Shown: positions 22,691-34,600 of the stretch, one piece after another
Layout of the letters: the number at the start of each line of letters is the position of its first letter
How positions within the stretch are numbered: position 1 is the first letter of the stretch
Assembly: GCA_002794785.1 (NCBI GenBank)
Contig: NBBA01000001.1
Span: 3,782,001 to 3,846,000, forward strand
DNA from: Coniferiporia sulphurascens
Taxonomy: Eukaryota; Basidiomycota; Agaricomycetes; Hymenochaetales; Hymenochaetaceae
Reading direction: 5' to 3'
Length of the DNA: 64,000 nucleotides
Made by a program: the position numbers and the translations under genes
Notes under the pieces: model-generated
The model's input: the letters and a program-made list of their open reading frames with translations, nothing else
The model's database searches: none
What the model was told of the DNA's origin: nothing

Positions 22691-23470
22691 ATGTCGCCGC
22701 GTTCAATTCTCAAGCATTCTTCTGCCTCCTTCTCGCATCCTAATGCACCCTCCCTCGCCGCTGCACTGCCTTACCCCCCGCAGCCGCCCCAGGTCCACTT
22801 CCCTCCCACCCCTGCGCTCACGCAGACCTACCCTACCCACTCCGTCTCCGCGTACGACAGGGCACCCATCGTGGTCCTCCCTAACGACTGTGCGCTTCCC
22901 GAGCGTGGCTGCCCGGGGCGGACGTACAGCAGTGCCAGTGATAAGAATATGCGGTCAAGTGGCGGTATCGTCAGCGGCAGTAGTAGCGGAAAACACCTCC
23001 ATCCTCGTGTCACGGAGGAGAATGCTAGTGGGCGGATACCATCGTACGGCGTCTCGTTGACGCCCGCATCCTCTTCCTCCTCGTCGTTGTCAATATCGAA
23101 TCGAGGACCCCCGTCGCTTGTCCCCGACGTCTCATCCTCTGAGTCGGACGAAAGCGACGGTCTCGTATCACCACCGCCCGAGTACAGCAGCGTCGGCGCC
23201 GGCGCCATTGCGCAGCAGTACCCTTATCCATACCCACACACCGTGTCCATCGTCTCGTCCTCTCACGGGGAGTTCGGCAGGGCCCTTTCTTTCCTCCCTC
23301 ACGCGCCGTCGACTCCTCCCAAAGACGCGCAGAAGCGCGATACGGAGCGGAAACGGAGAAGTACGGGTCGCAGCAGCAGAAGTAGTCCGAATAGTGCGCG
23401 CTTCAAGTCTGAGGATGGCGCGCGCTCGTTCGCCGCATCGTCGTTAGACGGGTGTCTAGGTGGATTCTAG
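22691..23470 (+). CDS. Proline/serine-rich hypothetical protein, probably basidiomycete-specific
   Basis: This is a single-exon 259-residue protein. I chose the ATG at 22691 (MSPRSILKHSSASFSHPNAP) because the frame upstream has only a non-ATG start and pyrimidine-rich sequence. The conserved-looking core is HFPPTPALTQTYPTHSVSAY, then DRAPIVVLPNDCALPERGCP and GRTYSS. Further on come an acidic/serine patch (DVSSSESDESDGLVSPPPEY), an aromatic PYPYPH stretch, and a basic serine-rich tail (KRDTERKRRSTGRSSRSSPN). No enzymatic domain or membrane segment is visible. ILKH plus HFPPTP and CALPERG resembles proteins I recall only from basidiomycete gene sets; function is unknown. The order of ordered core and charged disordered tail suggests a nuclear or scaffold role, which is speculation. 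Confidence 0.75.
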   Translation: MSPRSILKHSSASFSHPNAPSLAAALPYPPQPPQVHFPPTPALTQTYPTHSVSAYDRAPIVVLPNDCALPERGCPGRTYSSASDKNMRSSGGIVSGSSSGKHLHPRVTEENASGRIPSYGVSLTPASSSSSSLSISNRGPPSLVPDVSSSESDESDGLVSPPPEYSSVGAGAIAQQYPYPYPHTVSIVSSSHGEFGRALSFLPHAPSTPPKDAQKRDTERKRRSTGRSSRSSPNSARFKSEDGARSFAASSLDGCLGGF

Positions 23471-24910
23471 ACGCGCGAAAGGAATCAAAATCAGGAAGAA
23501 GTCCGTTGGATGCATGGTGTACTATCTCTGCTCGTTTTTTTCTCCATTCCTCCATCCATAACTGTTATTCACTCTCACGCACTATTATTCTAACTTACAT
23601 ACCACCTCCGTTGCTATCCGCTGTCGTAACTGATGACGACCGCCGACTACATCATCGATTTGACCGTTTTGTATGTCGTGTATACCCCGCTCTCACTGTT
23701 CTTAGCACTCGCACTGGAAACATTGACGCCTGGGTTTGCCCATACCATCTGCACATGCTTCTCTTCACGCTTCACTTATGCTTTTAGACGCTTACGATCA
23801 CTAACGTCGACAATGGACTGCTCCAAGCACCTTGGATTGTACACTAAAATGTTTTTTTATTATTATGCCCACCGCGCCTGCGGGAGGGGGCTGTTTCCAA
23901 TTATCTAATTCGCGTGTGTTGTGAAAGAAGATTTCTATTCGCATTAATTGCGGGTATCATAAGATTAATATTGGGAAAGGGCTTCTGTCGGGGTCGATGG
24001 CAAGGAATTGGGGGTGCGTGCGTGTACGATGAGGCTATCGCATTTTGGAAATTCCAAGTGTCAAACACAAAGGCTTTGAGCGCGACAGCCGCGGGGATCA
24101 CCTTTTTTCATTCCTTGTGGAAGAATGCACGCTACTACGCCACGCCGGCGTCCGAAGCCTCCCTGCTTCCCTTTGTAACTGTGTGTTTCAAAACATGGGC
24201 CATGGGCCAGCCTTTGTGCGCGCGAGGGCGACAAATCAGACGCCGACGAAAGGGACGGGAGGGATGAATGGGGGGAGAACTACGGGCGTTGCGGGAAGCG
24301 CAGGGGCGCGCGGTGATGGGATATGATGATGGGAGGGAGGCTCTCGCCCGTATTGGCATCCGAGTCGGCGCTTCTGTGGCTCATGTTGAGTCCGCTGTTC
24401 TGACTGGACGCGTACGACGGCCGCGCTCTGCGCTCTACGCCGCCACCGCCACCTTCGTCGCCCTTTCTCGCTTCCCCTCGCTTCCTTGTCTTCTATACAT
24501 GCGTGAGTGCGTTTGCCAAGCCGTGCCACGACGCATTAGACCCATTCTTGCCCTCTCGTCGCTCGTCGCTCATAACGAGCGGCGTCTTTTCTTCGGACGT
24601 ATAGACGTACAGAACAGATGCCAGCCACGTTTGTCGCTTGTTCGATCCAGACCCCGGCGAGAAGAAGAAGACGGCGCATATAGTCAGCGTACCGTACGTG
24701 CTGCAAGACATGTTGACATTGGCACTACAGGTTGCGGGTGCCTACTAGCCAATCAGCCGGCTTTCGGAAGGGAGAGTCTGGCCACTCTTCCCTCAGCGCA
24801 TACACTACGACGCTTCTCTTCTTCGTTCCTTTTACTCTCTCGTTACCCCCCTTTCCGCTAGTTCCTCCTTCCTCATAGTACGAATGTCCCGGAGTGCGTC
24901 CGACGCCGCG

Positions 24911-24946
24911 GGCTCGGGCTCAGACTCGGGCTCGGACTCGGACTCG
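24911..24946. repeat. Hexamer tandem repeat (GGCTCG/GACTCG)
   Basis: Six tandem hexamers of the form GRCTCR occur back to back, in non-coding DNA. Confidence 0.8.
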
Positions 24947-25200
24947 TTTGTTTGTTTTGTCTATCTCAGGCTGAACTTGAATCCCACTCGCTACGCCTGC
25001 GCTTCCGAAGGGTCGTGGCCACAGTCCGTCCGCTGGCACGTAAAGTATTACCGCGAAAGTTGATACCCTTATCTGTATCTGTGTGTTATGTGTTATGTAC
25101 AAAGAAGCGCACGCGCAGACGGTCGGAATTATGGCATTGAGCATCGACGCGAGAGGCGACGAGGCGATCGCCCTACAGCAACCTTGAAGCAGCTATTTTA

Positions 25201-25232
25201 CACGATTCGGCACGACACGATTCGACACGATT
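25201..25232. repeat. CACGATTCG/CACGA imperfect tandem repeat
   Basis: CACGATT recurs three times within 32 bases with short CGGCACGA spacers. It is a low-complexity tract, not a gene. Confidence 0.6.
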
Positions 25233-26137
25233 TGGCTTACGTTCGAGGGTTGGGTTGGGTTCGTTCGCCGCGCTGCCCAGTTTCAGGTCGCTCGCGCTCG
25301 CGTTATGTATAGAATAGAATTCGGATTCGAATTGAAAATTTTCATTATTGTGGCCCATCTCCATTCTCCATTCGCCCATTCTCCCAATCTCCTGATCGCA
25401 GCCGTACGTACTGTCTACTTACTTACTTGCCACTCTGCTACGTTATCCGGATCCGCGTCCCGCCGTTCCCGATACTTGGTCATCCGTAATGAGACAAGTA
25501 ACCACTGTATGGACAGAGCCTCAAGCCCCAAGCATCAGGCATCAGGCGGCAACTTGAAAGTCTCAAGTCTCAAGCTTCAGCCCCAATCACGGTCCAGCAA
25601 TTGGACGCTGTCTTCGCCTCTTCACACCTGTCCGTCCTTCCCTGGCAACTGCTCTGACCCGACGTCCAATCCAGCGCACCAGAGCATCGCCGCCGCCGCC
25701 ACCGACGCAGCGGGCTCCCGGCTTCCGAGTGCACCCGAGCCGCACCCCGCCTCGCGTTCTGGCTGTGCCGGCGCACACACACACGCCTGTCGTCGAATGA
25801 GCGGGCGCGAGCGACTCGGCGAGGCACCGACCGACTCGGAAGACTCGGAAGACTTCGCGACACTGGTACTGTACACCCTGCACTAAATTGCACCGCAAGC
25901 AAATCATCCTTCGCGCGCTGTCCATCTTTCTTCTCTTTCCCCTTTCCCTTACTTCATCTCGTCATTAATATAGTGTGTGTCTATTCTATCCCACCCTGCC
26001 CGAGGGAAGGCAGAGGCTCGGCCGGGGGTCTTCTCGCGCCTGGCCTTAAGCTTGCCCACAAGCAAGCCGTCGTCTGTCCGAGTCCTAACTTATTTAGTCG
26101 GAAGCTTAAGAGCCCGTTTCGCTCGTTTCGTTTTGAA

Positions 26138-26156
26138 TCGCTCGCTCGCTCGCTCG
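26138..26156. repeat. TCGC microsatellite
   Basis: Four to five tandem TCGC units lie in non-coding DNA. Confidence 0.75.
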
Positions 26157-26654
26157 ATTTATTTTCAAAACGTGGCTTGGCGCTCCGCAGGGCACGTATC
26201 TATCTACGCTTACGGGTGTACTCTATTGAGCTGTGCCTCCTCGTCCGAGTCCACACGCAAGGACGCTTCCCCTAGCCCCTCTTCTCACAAGATCACTCTG
26301 CGTATGGACCGCAAGCCTCCGTGGAATGCAGCTAGCTAGCTAGTCACAGATATTAAGCCCTAGGGAGAAGGCAGATGAGTCATCTCGTCATCTCGTGCAC
26401 CCCAGCCTCAGCCTAGCTCAGGTCGGGTCGGGGTCGATGACGACAGACGTTCAGATTAGAGCCCATTTAGCCGTGGCCTTTTCCATTTAATACATATATA
26501 TATGTAATTCCGTAATAAATACAGTACTAATAAATCGTCGCTCAGATCTCGAGAGTCCTGTCCGGCCAAAAGGCGATAAGGTGTTCTCAATACAGTTACA
26601 TCAGAGATCCATGTAATTCCTTCCCTGCGCGCTTACGTGCCTCGAGGCATCGCG

Positions 26655-26712
26655 AGCCCTGTCCTTTTCTTTCCTTTTCTTTCCTTTTTCCTTTTCCTCC
26701 TTCCCTTCCTTG
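26655..26712. repeat. Pyrimidine (C/T) tract
   Basis: An almost pure C/T stretch built on CCTTTTCTTT-like units. Such tracts occur near fungal transcription starts, but no gene follows closely here. Confidence 0.6.
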
Positions 26713-27125
26713 TGCCTTTCTCGTCAAAAGTCATCGAGCGGAGAGCGCCCGAGTCCCGTTTGTAAAAACTCATTATTTGAAAAGTCGGGCGAAACGGACG
26801 AAGGCGGCTCAGCCCGCGCTGGTCAGTCCGTTTCGGGCGGTCTGCCCGACCGTCGATCCGACTGGACACAGGTACGCCGGGAGCGGGCCGCGCCCGTCTC
26901 GCCGTTGACGTCGTTGCATGACGACTTTTCTGCGCAGGTCGAAGGGAACCCAAAAAAACTGCCTTCCTTCGATGTTCCCATTCGACCCGAGGCATCCGAG
27001 CGGAAAGAAGCTGCGACATTGGGAACGTGCGGACGGGAAGGCGTTGCGTAGGCTGTATGTAGCCCATGAGCAAGCCGCAGACGCAAGACATGGACACGAT
27101 CTCGAACTCTCAGGCTCGAACGAAC

Positions 27126-27156
27126 GCGTGTGCGTGCGTGCGTGCGTGCGCGCGCG
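27126..27156. repeat. GTGC/GCGC microsatellite
   Basis: Tandem TGCG units pass into alternating GC dinucleotides, with Z-DNA-prone composition. Confidence 0.7.
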
Positions 27157-30100
27157 GGAGCCCGGTCTGGATTCTTCGGAAAGATTTCGCATGAAAAGGG
27201 GGAAACAGGGGGGATAGGGCACGACCCAAAAAAAAAATAGGAAAAGAGAGCGACCGAGAGAAGAACTGATTATTTAAAAAAAACTGATAGACGAAGGGGG
27301 GTCTTTGAAACTGGCGATGAACGGAAGAGAACTCGAACCTCGTTCACCGAGATGCATACATGCACCCCATATATAGCCGTGATATTGAACAGTCGTCGAA
27401 GCGCGAAAAGCCCGCCGTCCATATATATAAAGTATACATGCCTGTTGCAGGGGCGAGTTACTCATCCCAATTCAGTCCGAGCGTCTGAGCTGTCGACGCA
27501 CGGCGGCGGTGACGGTCGAGAACGTCCCCGGCCCACGCCTTGCGGTCGTCCGCAGCGGGTGCTTTACGCCACTACCGGATTCCGCAATTAAGCATGCGAA
27601 CGGCCTCGCCCAAGCTTTGGACCTTGTTCTCGCCGGGCTCTGTACGAGATCGCGCTGGGAATTTGTTGGGCTCTGAGTTCGCCCCTGGGCAGTCGGACGC
27701 GTAAGCTGCAACTACTACTACAAGTCAGGCTGTCTCGTGGCCGGCGTGTCCGCAGACCCCTCGCCCGCTGGGAAGGGAAACGCAGCGCTCAGATCGAGTC
27801 TGAGAATCTTCGGTTCTTTCATCATGACGGCGCCGCGGCGCCAGTGCGTACCTGCGACCAAAGCACCGCGCTCTGACTGGTCGGAAGACAGCCTCCCGCT
27901 CGGCCTTGCTTCCCCCGTTCTATTTTTGCGATTACCATTGTATCACGGCTGAGCTCATAATGATGTACACGAGCCGATTAGTCCCTCGTCTCTTTTGGGG
28001 GCAAGGGCTTTAGAGAAGATCGACGTAATTTCATTTCCCTCTTTATCAGTTACGAGAGAGCCCCTCTACGCACCCGAGTCTGCCCGCGCGTGGCCACAGG
28101 GCTGCCGTACCTGGCGCTGGCGCGCAGCACCGGGACGAACAGTCGATAATAGCGGTGTCTTCCTAGCGACACAAGCGTGTACACTTATGTACGTCTCCTG
28201 CGTCTATGACTTTGGACAAAAAGGCTGTTTCAATTTTCAATGCAAGGAATGCAAAGCTCCACAACTTCGTAAAATTCCGTGTCTGCTTCGTGTACTCAAC
28301 CGATGAGTCATCGCATATAACGAAGCCACCTTTTGTGTGGAGCCGCGAAATTCAAGCACCGGGTCAGCATACCCATACAACGACCTTCGAGCGGACACGC
28401 AACTGAAATAGAGCCCCGGAGCTCAGCGATGCTGCTCGAGCACGGCCCGGAGTCATCGGTTATCGAGCTGATCATCGTCGACGGTGCTGTTGGTCACGGA
28501 TCACGGGATGTCCGCGCAACGCATGCCATCTGTCCTCGAGAGCGCTCCGAGAGTCGGCAGAAATAATTTTGCAGATACAGCAGGCAGCTGATTAAAGCTA
28601 AATTATCTTCAAATCGATTGTGAAATCGGCCGAAGACATGTCTTATTTTTCCGAGGAAAATCTTCGAAATTCCTTGTCGCAGATCCCAGGATGCTGAACT
28701 CACGCTGGCACAAACCTACAAACGCGTGGCGTTAAATAAACGCGGATGAAAGTACAGCACACCACTCACATAAATGCATCGCTGGGATCGCCTGCCACGC
28801 CATCGGGGGAGTCCGCGGTACTTTCTTGCGCGACGCGAGCCAAACATCGGAGACCAGAAACCAGGAATGCGAACAGCCTCGAGGATATGCCACGACTAGG
28901 CACCTCCGGTAGACGTGTCTCGCCGAACGCTAGCCAGCTTCCGGCAACCCCTGAATGCTCACATCGCCGGTGCGAATAACGGATATTCAGCAGTATCCCT
29001 TTACCTGTTGGAAAAAAACAGAATCATAGAATACAGGCAAACCGAGTTCACAGGGCAAAGCATCTGCTACAATCCAAGAAGACTTGATTCCGCCCCAGGT
29101 AAAAGAGGGTAATTGGCGGTTAATGCACAGCCCAAAGCCTCTTCAAATTCGCAGCCGGACTTCCGGTTTCTTGCGCGCATCCCCCTATACCAAAAATTTA
29201 ACCGGGAACCTATATACGTAGTCCTTCTTACGTCACACAGTGGAAGGAAACGTAGGGTCTTCGAGATGACTTGTATGAGGAACACTTTGATGCGGCACGT
29301 CGAAGCTGCTCCGTAGAATCAGCTGACCAGAGATGACCATTCCATTTCACAGTGTCTTCAAGTGACGAAGAGCGAAGCTCGTTGAGTCACCTATCGACAG
29401 AAAGTGTCAACTTTGAGCAAATGTGCGAATATCTTGTCTCCTGAAGTGTAGCCAGTTGCGAGCCCTTTCGAGATGCGTAGAGTCCGAGAGAAATTGCAGC
29501 TGGACTTCACGCCGCGGGCGCTGCCACTGATACATTTGAAAGCGGACAAAAACATTCGGGAAAATGGAGCCGAAACCGATGAGGGCAGGACAGATGCTGT
29601 ATAATTATTCCTGCACGTTTACCAGAAAACACGTTCCTGCCTCAGTGAGAAACGAAAGCTACTGTTTCTTAAAAGAACAAGAGTTAACAGACCATGCACA
29701 CAAGTCGAAAGAAGCTCACCGCATGGACATTAGGAAACAAGGAAATTACGATCACATCGGGAGATGTCATGAAGAGCGCAAACATTCAACAAGAGAAGAA
29801 TTCGCTTGGAAGAACCTCATGTCGGGCAGGCATGGGATAGGGGCGATAAAGCCTCTGAATATCTCAATTACGCATGGGAGCAGGAACTTTGATTCTCATG
29901 CGAAACTGTGTCCGAAGATAGAGAGTAGAGTTGCTCTTCGTCAGACGAGAGGCTGCCACGGAGAACAGGAACGGACAGGGCCGACATTTAGCGGACGGGT
30001 TAGGGCCGATAACGAAGGACACGGAGAGTAGTAAAAATGCATTGAGAAGCTGACTGGGCGGTTTTAGTGGCAATAAGCAGGAAGTAAGGAACCCTCGCTT

Positions 30101-30510
30101 GAAATTTGGGAGAGATATAACCATGCATGTCGTCATACTTTTCCACCCCGGAAGTTCTCGCCGTCTAGCGGTGTAGTGGCCCGACGGTCCAGGTAAGCTT
30201 TGTTGTGTTCATGACGACTTACCCATCCGGGGCGACAGGCAGCCGCCGTCCGTGCGCTGTGAGAGCACAGGAAGACTGATCACGCATGCGAGAACAGACA
30301 GCGTCGGAATAGTACGGCGGCATACACACACGCTTCATCCCGAGGTAGTCAGAAGAAAGCAACGCCGCACAAATGGCAGCGGAAGGAAAGCTTCATACGT
30401 GTTTGGCTTTCCGCTCCCACGCACGGCAGACGCGTCGACACCGCACCGGGGCCGCCGCAGCAAGGCCTGGTAGCCGTATAGCCCTGCGTCAAGGCCTCGT
30501 CACGAACGAA

Positions 30511-31460
30511 ATGTCTTCCTACGATATCCTGCGCCGACAATGCCGCACACTCGAGTCCCTTCTTGATACGAAGTTGACTTCGTATTCGAGACTAGCCGCA
30601 AATATCGGACACGAGGAAGACCTGGAAGCAAGCGGGTCGAGTGACTGCTGGGCAGACTTGGAGGAGGAGGTCGACGGACTTTTGGAGAAGGTACGTGTCG
30701 ATGTGGTTCCAGGTGAGGCGGAGTCTTCGGTACTCATGAGCTCACTAGCTACGGGAGACAAATGATCAGCTAGCAGTGCTGCTTAATGACCCCGGCTCAC
30801 CTCCGTCACCCTCTATGACGCGGGCGATCCAACGCCATAGAGATGTCTTCAACGACTACGAGAGGGACGTTGTCAGAGCAAAGGTATAAGAGGTCTGCTG
30901 AATTCAAGTCCCAGTTGATTTACGCGGATTGCTTTTAGGCGAATGTGAAGTCGGCTTTAGATCGTGCAAACTTACTTTCTGGTGTACGAAATGACATCGA
31001 GTACGTGGCTACAATAAGCGTTTCAACCCATTCACATTCTAATTCCTTTCTTGTCTCAGCGCGTATAAGTCTTCTGCTGCAGAAGCTCTGCTGACAGAAC
31101 GAGGGCACATAGACAGCTCCCATCGAATGACCGATGATATTCTCGAGTACGTCCCCCTTATCCTGTGCCCGCACTCACAGACTGAATTGTCGCCATAGTC
31201 AGGCGTATGAGACCCGCGCGGAATTCGGCCGACAACGGGCTTCTCTTGGTGGTATAAATACCCGAATGGTCGGTGTATTGAGTAAGTGTCCACAAATGTT
31301 TTATCGACTCGGGTGCATTGACTGACTGAATCCAGACACAATGCCAGGCATCAATAGCCTTCTCTCTTTAATTAAGTCCCGAAGGCGAAGGGATTCTATC
31401 ATAATTGGATGCGTCATTGGACTTTGCATAATTTTCCTTCTGAGCTACATGTCGCGATGA
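30511..31460 (+). CDS. GOS1: Golgi Qb-SNARE, GOS1/GOSR1 family
   Basis: It takes part in fusion of vesicles within the Golgi. The ATG at 30511 reads MSSYDILRRQCRTLESLLDT, the family N-terminus. Introns end at AG before CTACGG (about 30754) and before GCGAATG (about 30940), followed by LDRANLLSGVRNDI and then DAYKSSAAEALLTERGHIDS. The SNARE motif includes LDQAYETRAEFGRQRASLGG with the zero-layer glutamine in FGRQR. A basic patch (SRRRRDS) precedes one C-terminal anchor (IIIGCVIGLCIIFLLSY) and the tail MSR. Length and architecture fit. An in-frame ATG at 30373 without intervening stops would add 46 residues, but the family start argues for 30511. Convergent with the Mug190-like gene. Confidence 0.92.
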
Positions 31461-31648
31461 AAGCGATGTCGATCCCTATTGCTACGTAAATTATTATTTC
31501 GGTATTTTGGAATCAATATTCAACATACATTGCTTTACTAAGTTGCGGACTGTCCGGTATAGAGATAAAATGGTTTACAGGTAGAATAAAAGAAATGCAT
31601 ACAAATGGGGTTCAAGCAGGGATGTATAATACATAGGAAATGCGGCAT
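31461..31648. terminator. Convergent 3' region (GOS1-like and Mug190-like genes)
   Basis: These 188 AT-rich bases lie between convergent stop codons and hold both 3' UTRs. Confidence 0.4.
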
Positions 31649-34600
31649 TCAGACTTCGGTCTCGATGTCTGGCTGTCGAGTCTGCATTTTCAGAACCCGA
31701 TTTTTTACCTTGTACCCAGCCTGTTTGGCATTATCCTTTAACCACTCCGCCGTTCGTGCAGGCTTCATTTGCATAACGCCCCGATGCCGCTGGTGCAGTT
31801 GATCCTCGTGATGCTTCCAGTCTCTTAGCTTATCGAGTAAACCCTTACCCCCCTCACTGTCGCCATCTCCCTCACCTAAGTCCTCGCCAAAAACCTCTTC
31901 TTCATCTGATCCTTCTCCTGGGTGGTCTGCGCATTCGCCTCTATGACGGGTCTCAACTTGCGCGTCCTCTTTACCGACTTCGGTGTTCTCGGCGCCCGAG
32001 ACAAGTTGTACGGACTTGTTTCCTACTTCCCCCCGCAATCCCGAGTCGTCCTGCCGATTCACTTCATCCCACAATTGCTTCTGACGCGGATCCGATTTGT
32101 TCAATACCCTCCCGTGCGAGATCGCGATTCCTGGCCTGAGCACCAACTCGATCTGTGCTGTTCCAATCTTCATTATCCCCTCTGCATTTGAATTCCACGT
32201 GTCCAATCGCCCGTCTGGGGGAACATAGTTTTGCTTGAGACGACTGAAGTCACCACTATCCGATCTGAAAAGTGCCGCTTCGACCGTACCACTTTTATTA
32301 TCGACTACATCACGCAGCCAGAGCACTGCCATGGCAAGTTTCTTGAATCCTAAATTGCCTGCTTCTCTGAATGTGATTAATAGTGACGTGCTATAGCGCT
32401 GCTGAATAGAAATCTCGGATGGGCCATTCTCTTCGTACCAAACGACGGCGCCATCTTCGGCACGACTTGCGTGTTTCCTAAGCGCTTTATCAGATGACGA
32501 CGAAGCTTTGATTTTTACGGCACAAGATTGAAGCGCAGAAAGAATGCGTTCAGCATCTTCCATTCCCGATTTAACGCTTATATTACGGATTGAGAGGGTG
32601 CCAGCATCAAAGCCCAGCAAGCTTGACGGAAGGGAAGCTTGAACAGGCCTGAAGAGCACCGAGACGCGTGCGGAACCATAGCCAAGCCCATTCTCCAGAG
32701 GAAAGAACCGTGACTTCCGAAGCATTCACCAGGAGGTCAGACAACTTGTTTGCACGTCAGTAACTAGGAATAAGAAAAGGCTTTAAACCTAACCTTTAGG
32801 AAGATGATACCTAGTATAGGATCGTTTTCACGCATACGCGAATCGCGTACAGCAATACTAATGTGTGCCGATCTCCAGTCTCGGATGAATCGCTCAGTTC
32901 CTGCATTAAAAATCGGCGTCGAGGTTATTGGTTTCACACGAGTTGAATATATCTTCAATATCACGTCATCAGTTAAGCGACAATCATTGTTCAAACGTTA
33001 CTTTACCAAATTATCGTTAATAACTCTGTTGTGAAGGAACATGATGAGGGTGCTTATTCGAGCGTTGAATTTTCTCGCTTACATTGTGCAATATGATGAC
33101 GGCAGGTCCGACCCTTCCTCTTGTTCTTCGCCATCGTAATCTTGCCCCTTCTGCCCTTCTTTCTTACCTCGCCCCAAGAAAGTCGTCTCCCGTCCTTCCA
33201 TGGTTAGCTTGAGGTCCCTGATTTCGTGGATTTGCACACTAAGAATTCCAGACGGCCAGTCAGGATCTGGTGGAGTGACGATGACAGCCGCTTCAAGAGC
33301 ATTTAGCGCAACGGCGCGCGCCTCTTGAAAGTCCGGATCATGGTGTTTAAGATCTTCAGGGATTGCTGGATCGGCTCCGTCCGTCGCTAGCCTGTCGTTC
33401 GGGGACATTTTCGCATAATAGCCAATGGTATAGTCGAGGGTAGACTTGGCGTCTGTACCAGTAAGAGGAGAAATACGACGTGTCGGATTGTTTGTGTTAC
33501 GCATTAAATCTAATTATCGCTTGTAAACACCAAAAGAAAGAAAATGAGCAGCTAAACCAACCCAGTATGTCGACTTCCACGTAACCCATCATATCATCCT
33601 ATATGGGGAGCGGTATGTCAAGTTCGCCAACGTATAAATTGGATAAGACTTACGGCGCTGGTTCGGTCCGAATCCCACAGCTGCAGAATTATTTTTTCCC
33701 TCACTTTGATTGCATTGGCATCAATCGTAATTTCCGCAGTCTCTTCAAAACACGGGTTCAGGTCGGCAAAGATGATGCGCGTACTGTACAGGGGTTTTCC
33801 TTGCCGAGAGTAGGTGACGGTAACATATGGGTCTACAGAATCAATGTACGTTGAGTATGGAAAAAAATAAGGACTAAGAGTGAGAGTCCGTAAGGCATAA
33901 CTCAGCTTACCGGACAGTTTCCGTGTATCCATCTTCTTCAAGCCGGTGGCACGGTGTATGTGGATAATTATAACACCGATTGAGGTGGTATCTGTTAAAG
34001 GATGTGAGCTACTAGTTCGGGGAGGAAGGACAAATATTTGCATACCTTTCTTAATATCGTCCCCGCTAAGTAGCTGCTGCAAGTCTAACGTGAGACTGCG
34101 CGGAGCAACGTACTCTGCGCAAGCAGTATCGATGGATTTTGAGATGAAAGAAGAAAGAATAGGAATATGCATGACATTTGGGAGGGTTTTCGACATAGGC
34201 ACGACACCAATCGAAACACGAGGGAGCCCCATGAGCGTAATCAGAGTGGTCTTGACGCTATATAAAATTACTTCATTAAGCTACAAAGCGGAATTTGTTC
34301 TCGTCACTTACAATGGCGGATCCGGGATTAGCTCCAACCTAACTCACAAGGCCATTAGGGAACGACACCGTGAATGTGAATCACCTGCAAGCGTACCTTG
34401 CTCGAGCAGTCCCGGAGACGCCCTTCACTTCAACCCAAACAGCTAGTTTCCGAGTAATCAGAAAGAGCTTATTATCGAAAGACAAGCTCGTACTCACGAA
34501 ATTTAAGATTATATACCCCTTTCATACCAAAGAAAAAGTCAATAAGGAGGCTGCAGAAAGACGTGAGGTTCGGCCACACCACATTACATTAGAGGTGAAC

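Larger units (their letters stand above)
23471..30510. other. Seven-kilobase region without a supportable gene
   Basis: Neither strand shows a recognisable domain, a splice-connected ORF chain, or a tRNA, rRNA or known ncRNA. ORFs up to about 200 codons exist on both strands, but they overlap one another antisense, have biased Arg/Ser/Pro composition expected of GC-rich non-coding DNA, and match no family. The region holds hexamer, CACGA, TCGC and GTGC microsatellites and a long pyrimidine tract at 26655-26712. The right end (about 30250-30510) should include the promoter of the Golgi SNARE gene. Confidence 0.5.

Noticed and set aside
24640..24648. GTTCGATCC, resembling a tRNA B box
   Set aside because: No A box, acceptor stem or cloverleaf can be formed around it on either strand.
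24268..26339. Cluster of 60-200 codon ORFs on both strands
   Set aside because: They overlap antisense, are rich in Arg/Ser/Pro as expected from GC-rich non-coding DNA, and include microsatellites.
29564..30031. 155-codon ORF in the gene-free region
   Set aside because: No family resemblance, no splice-linked neighbours and an overlapping antisense ORF; not distinguishable from chance.
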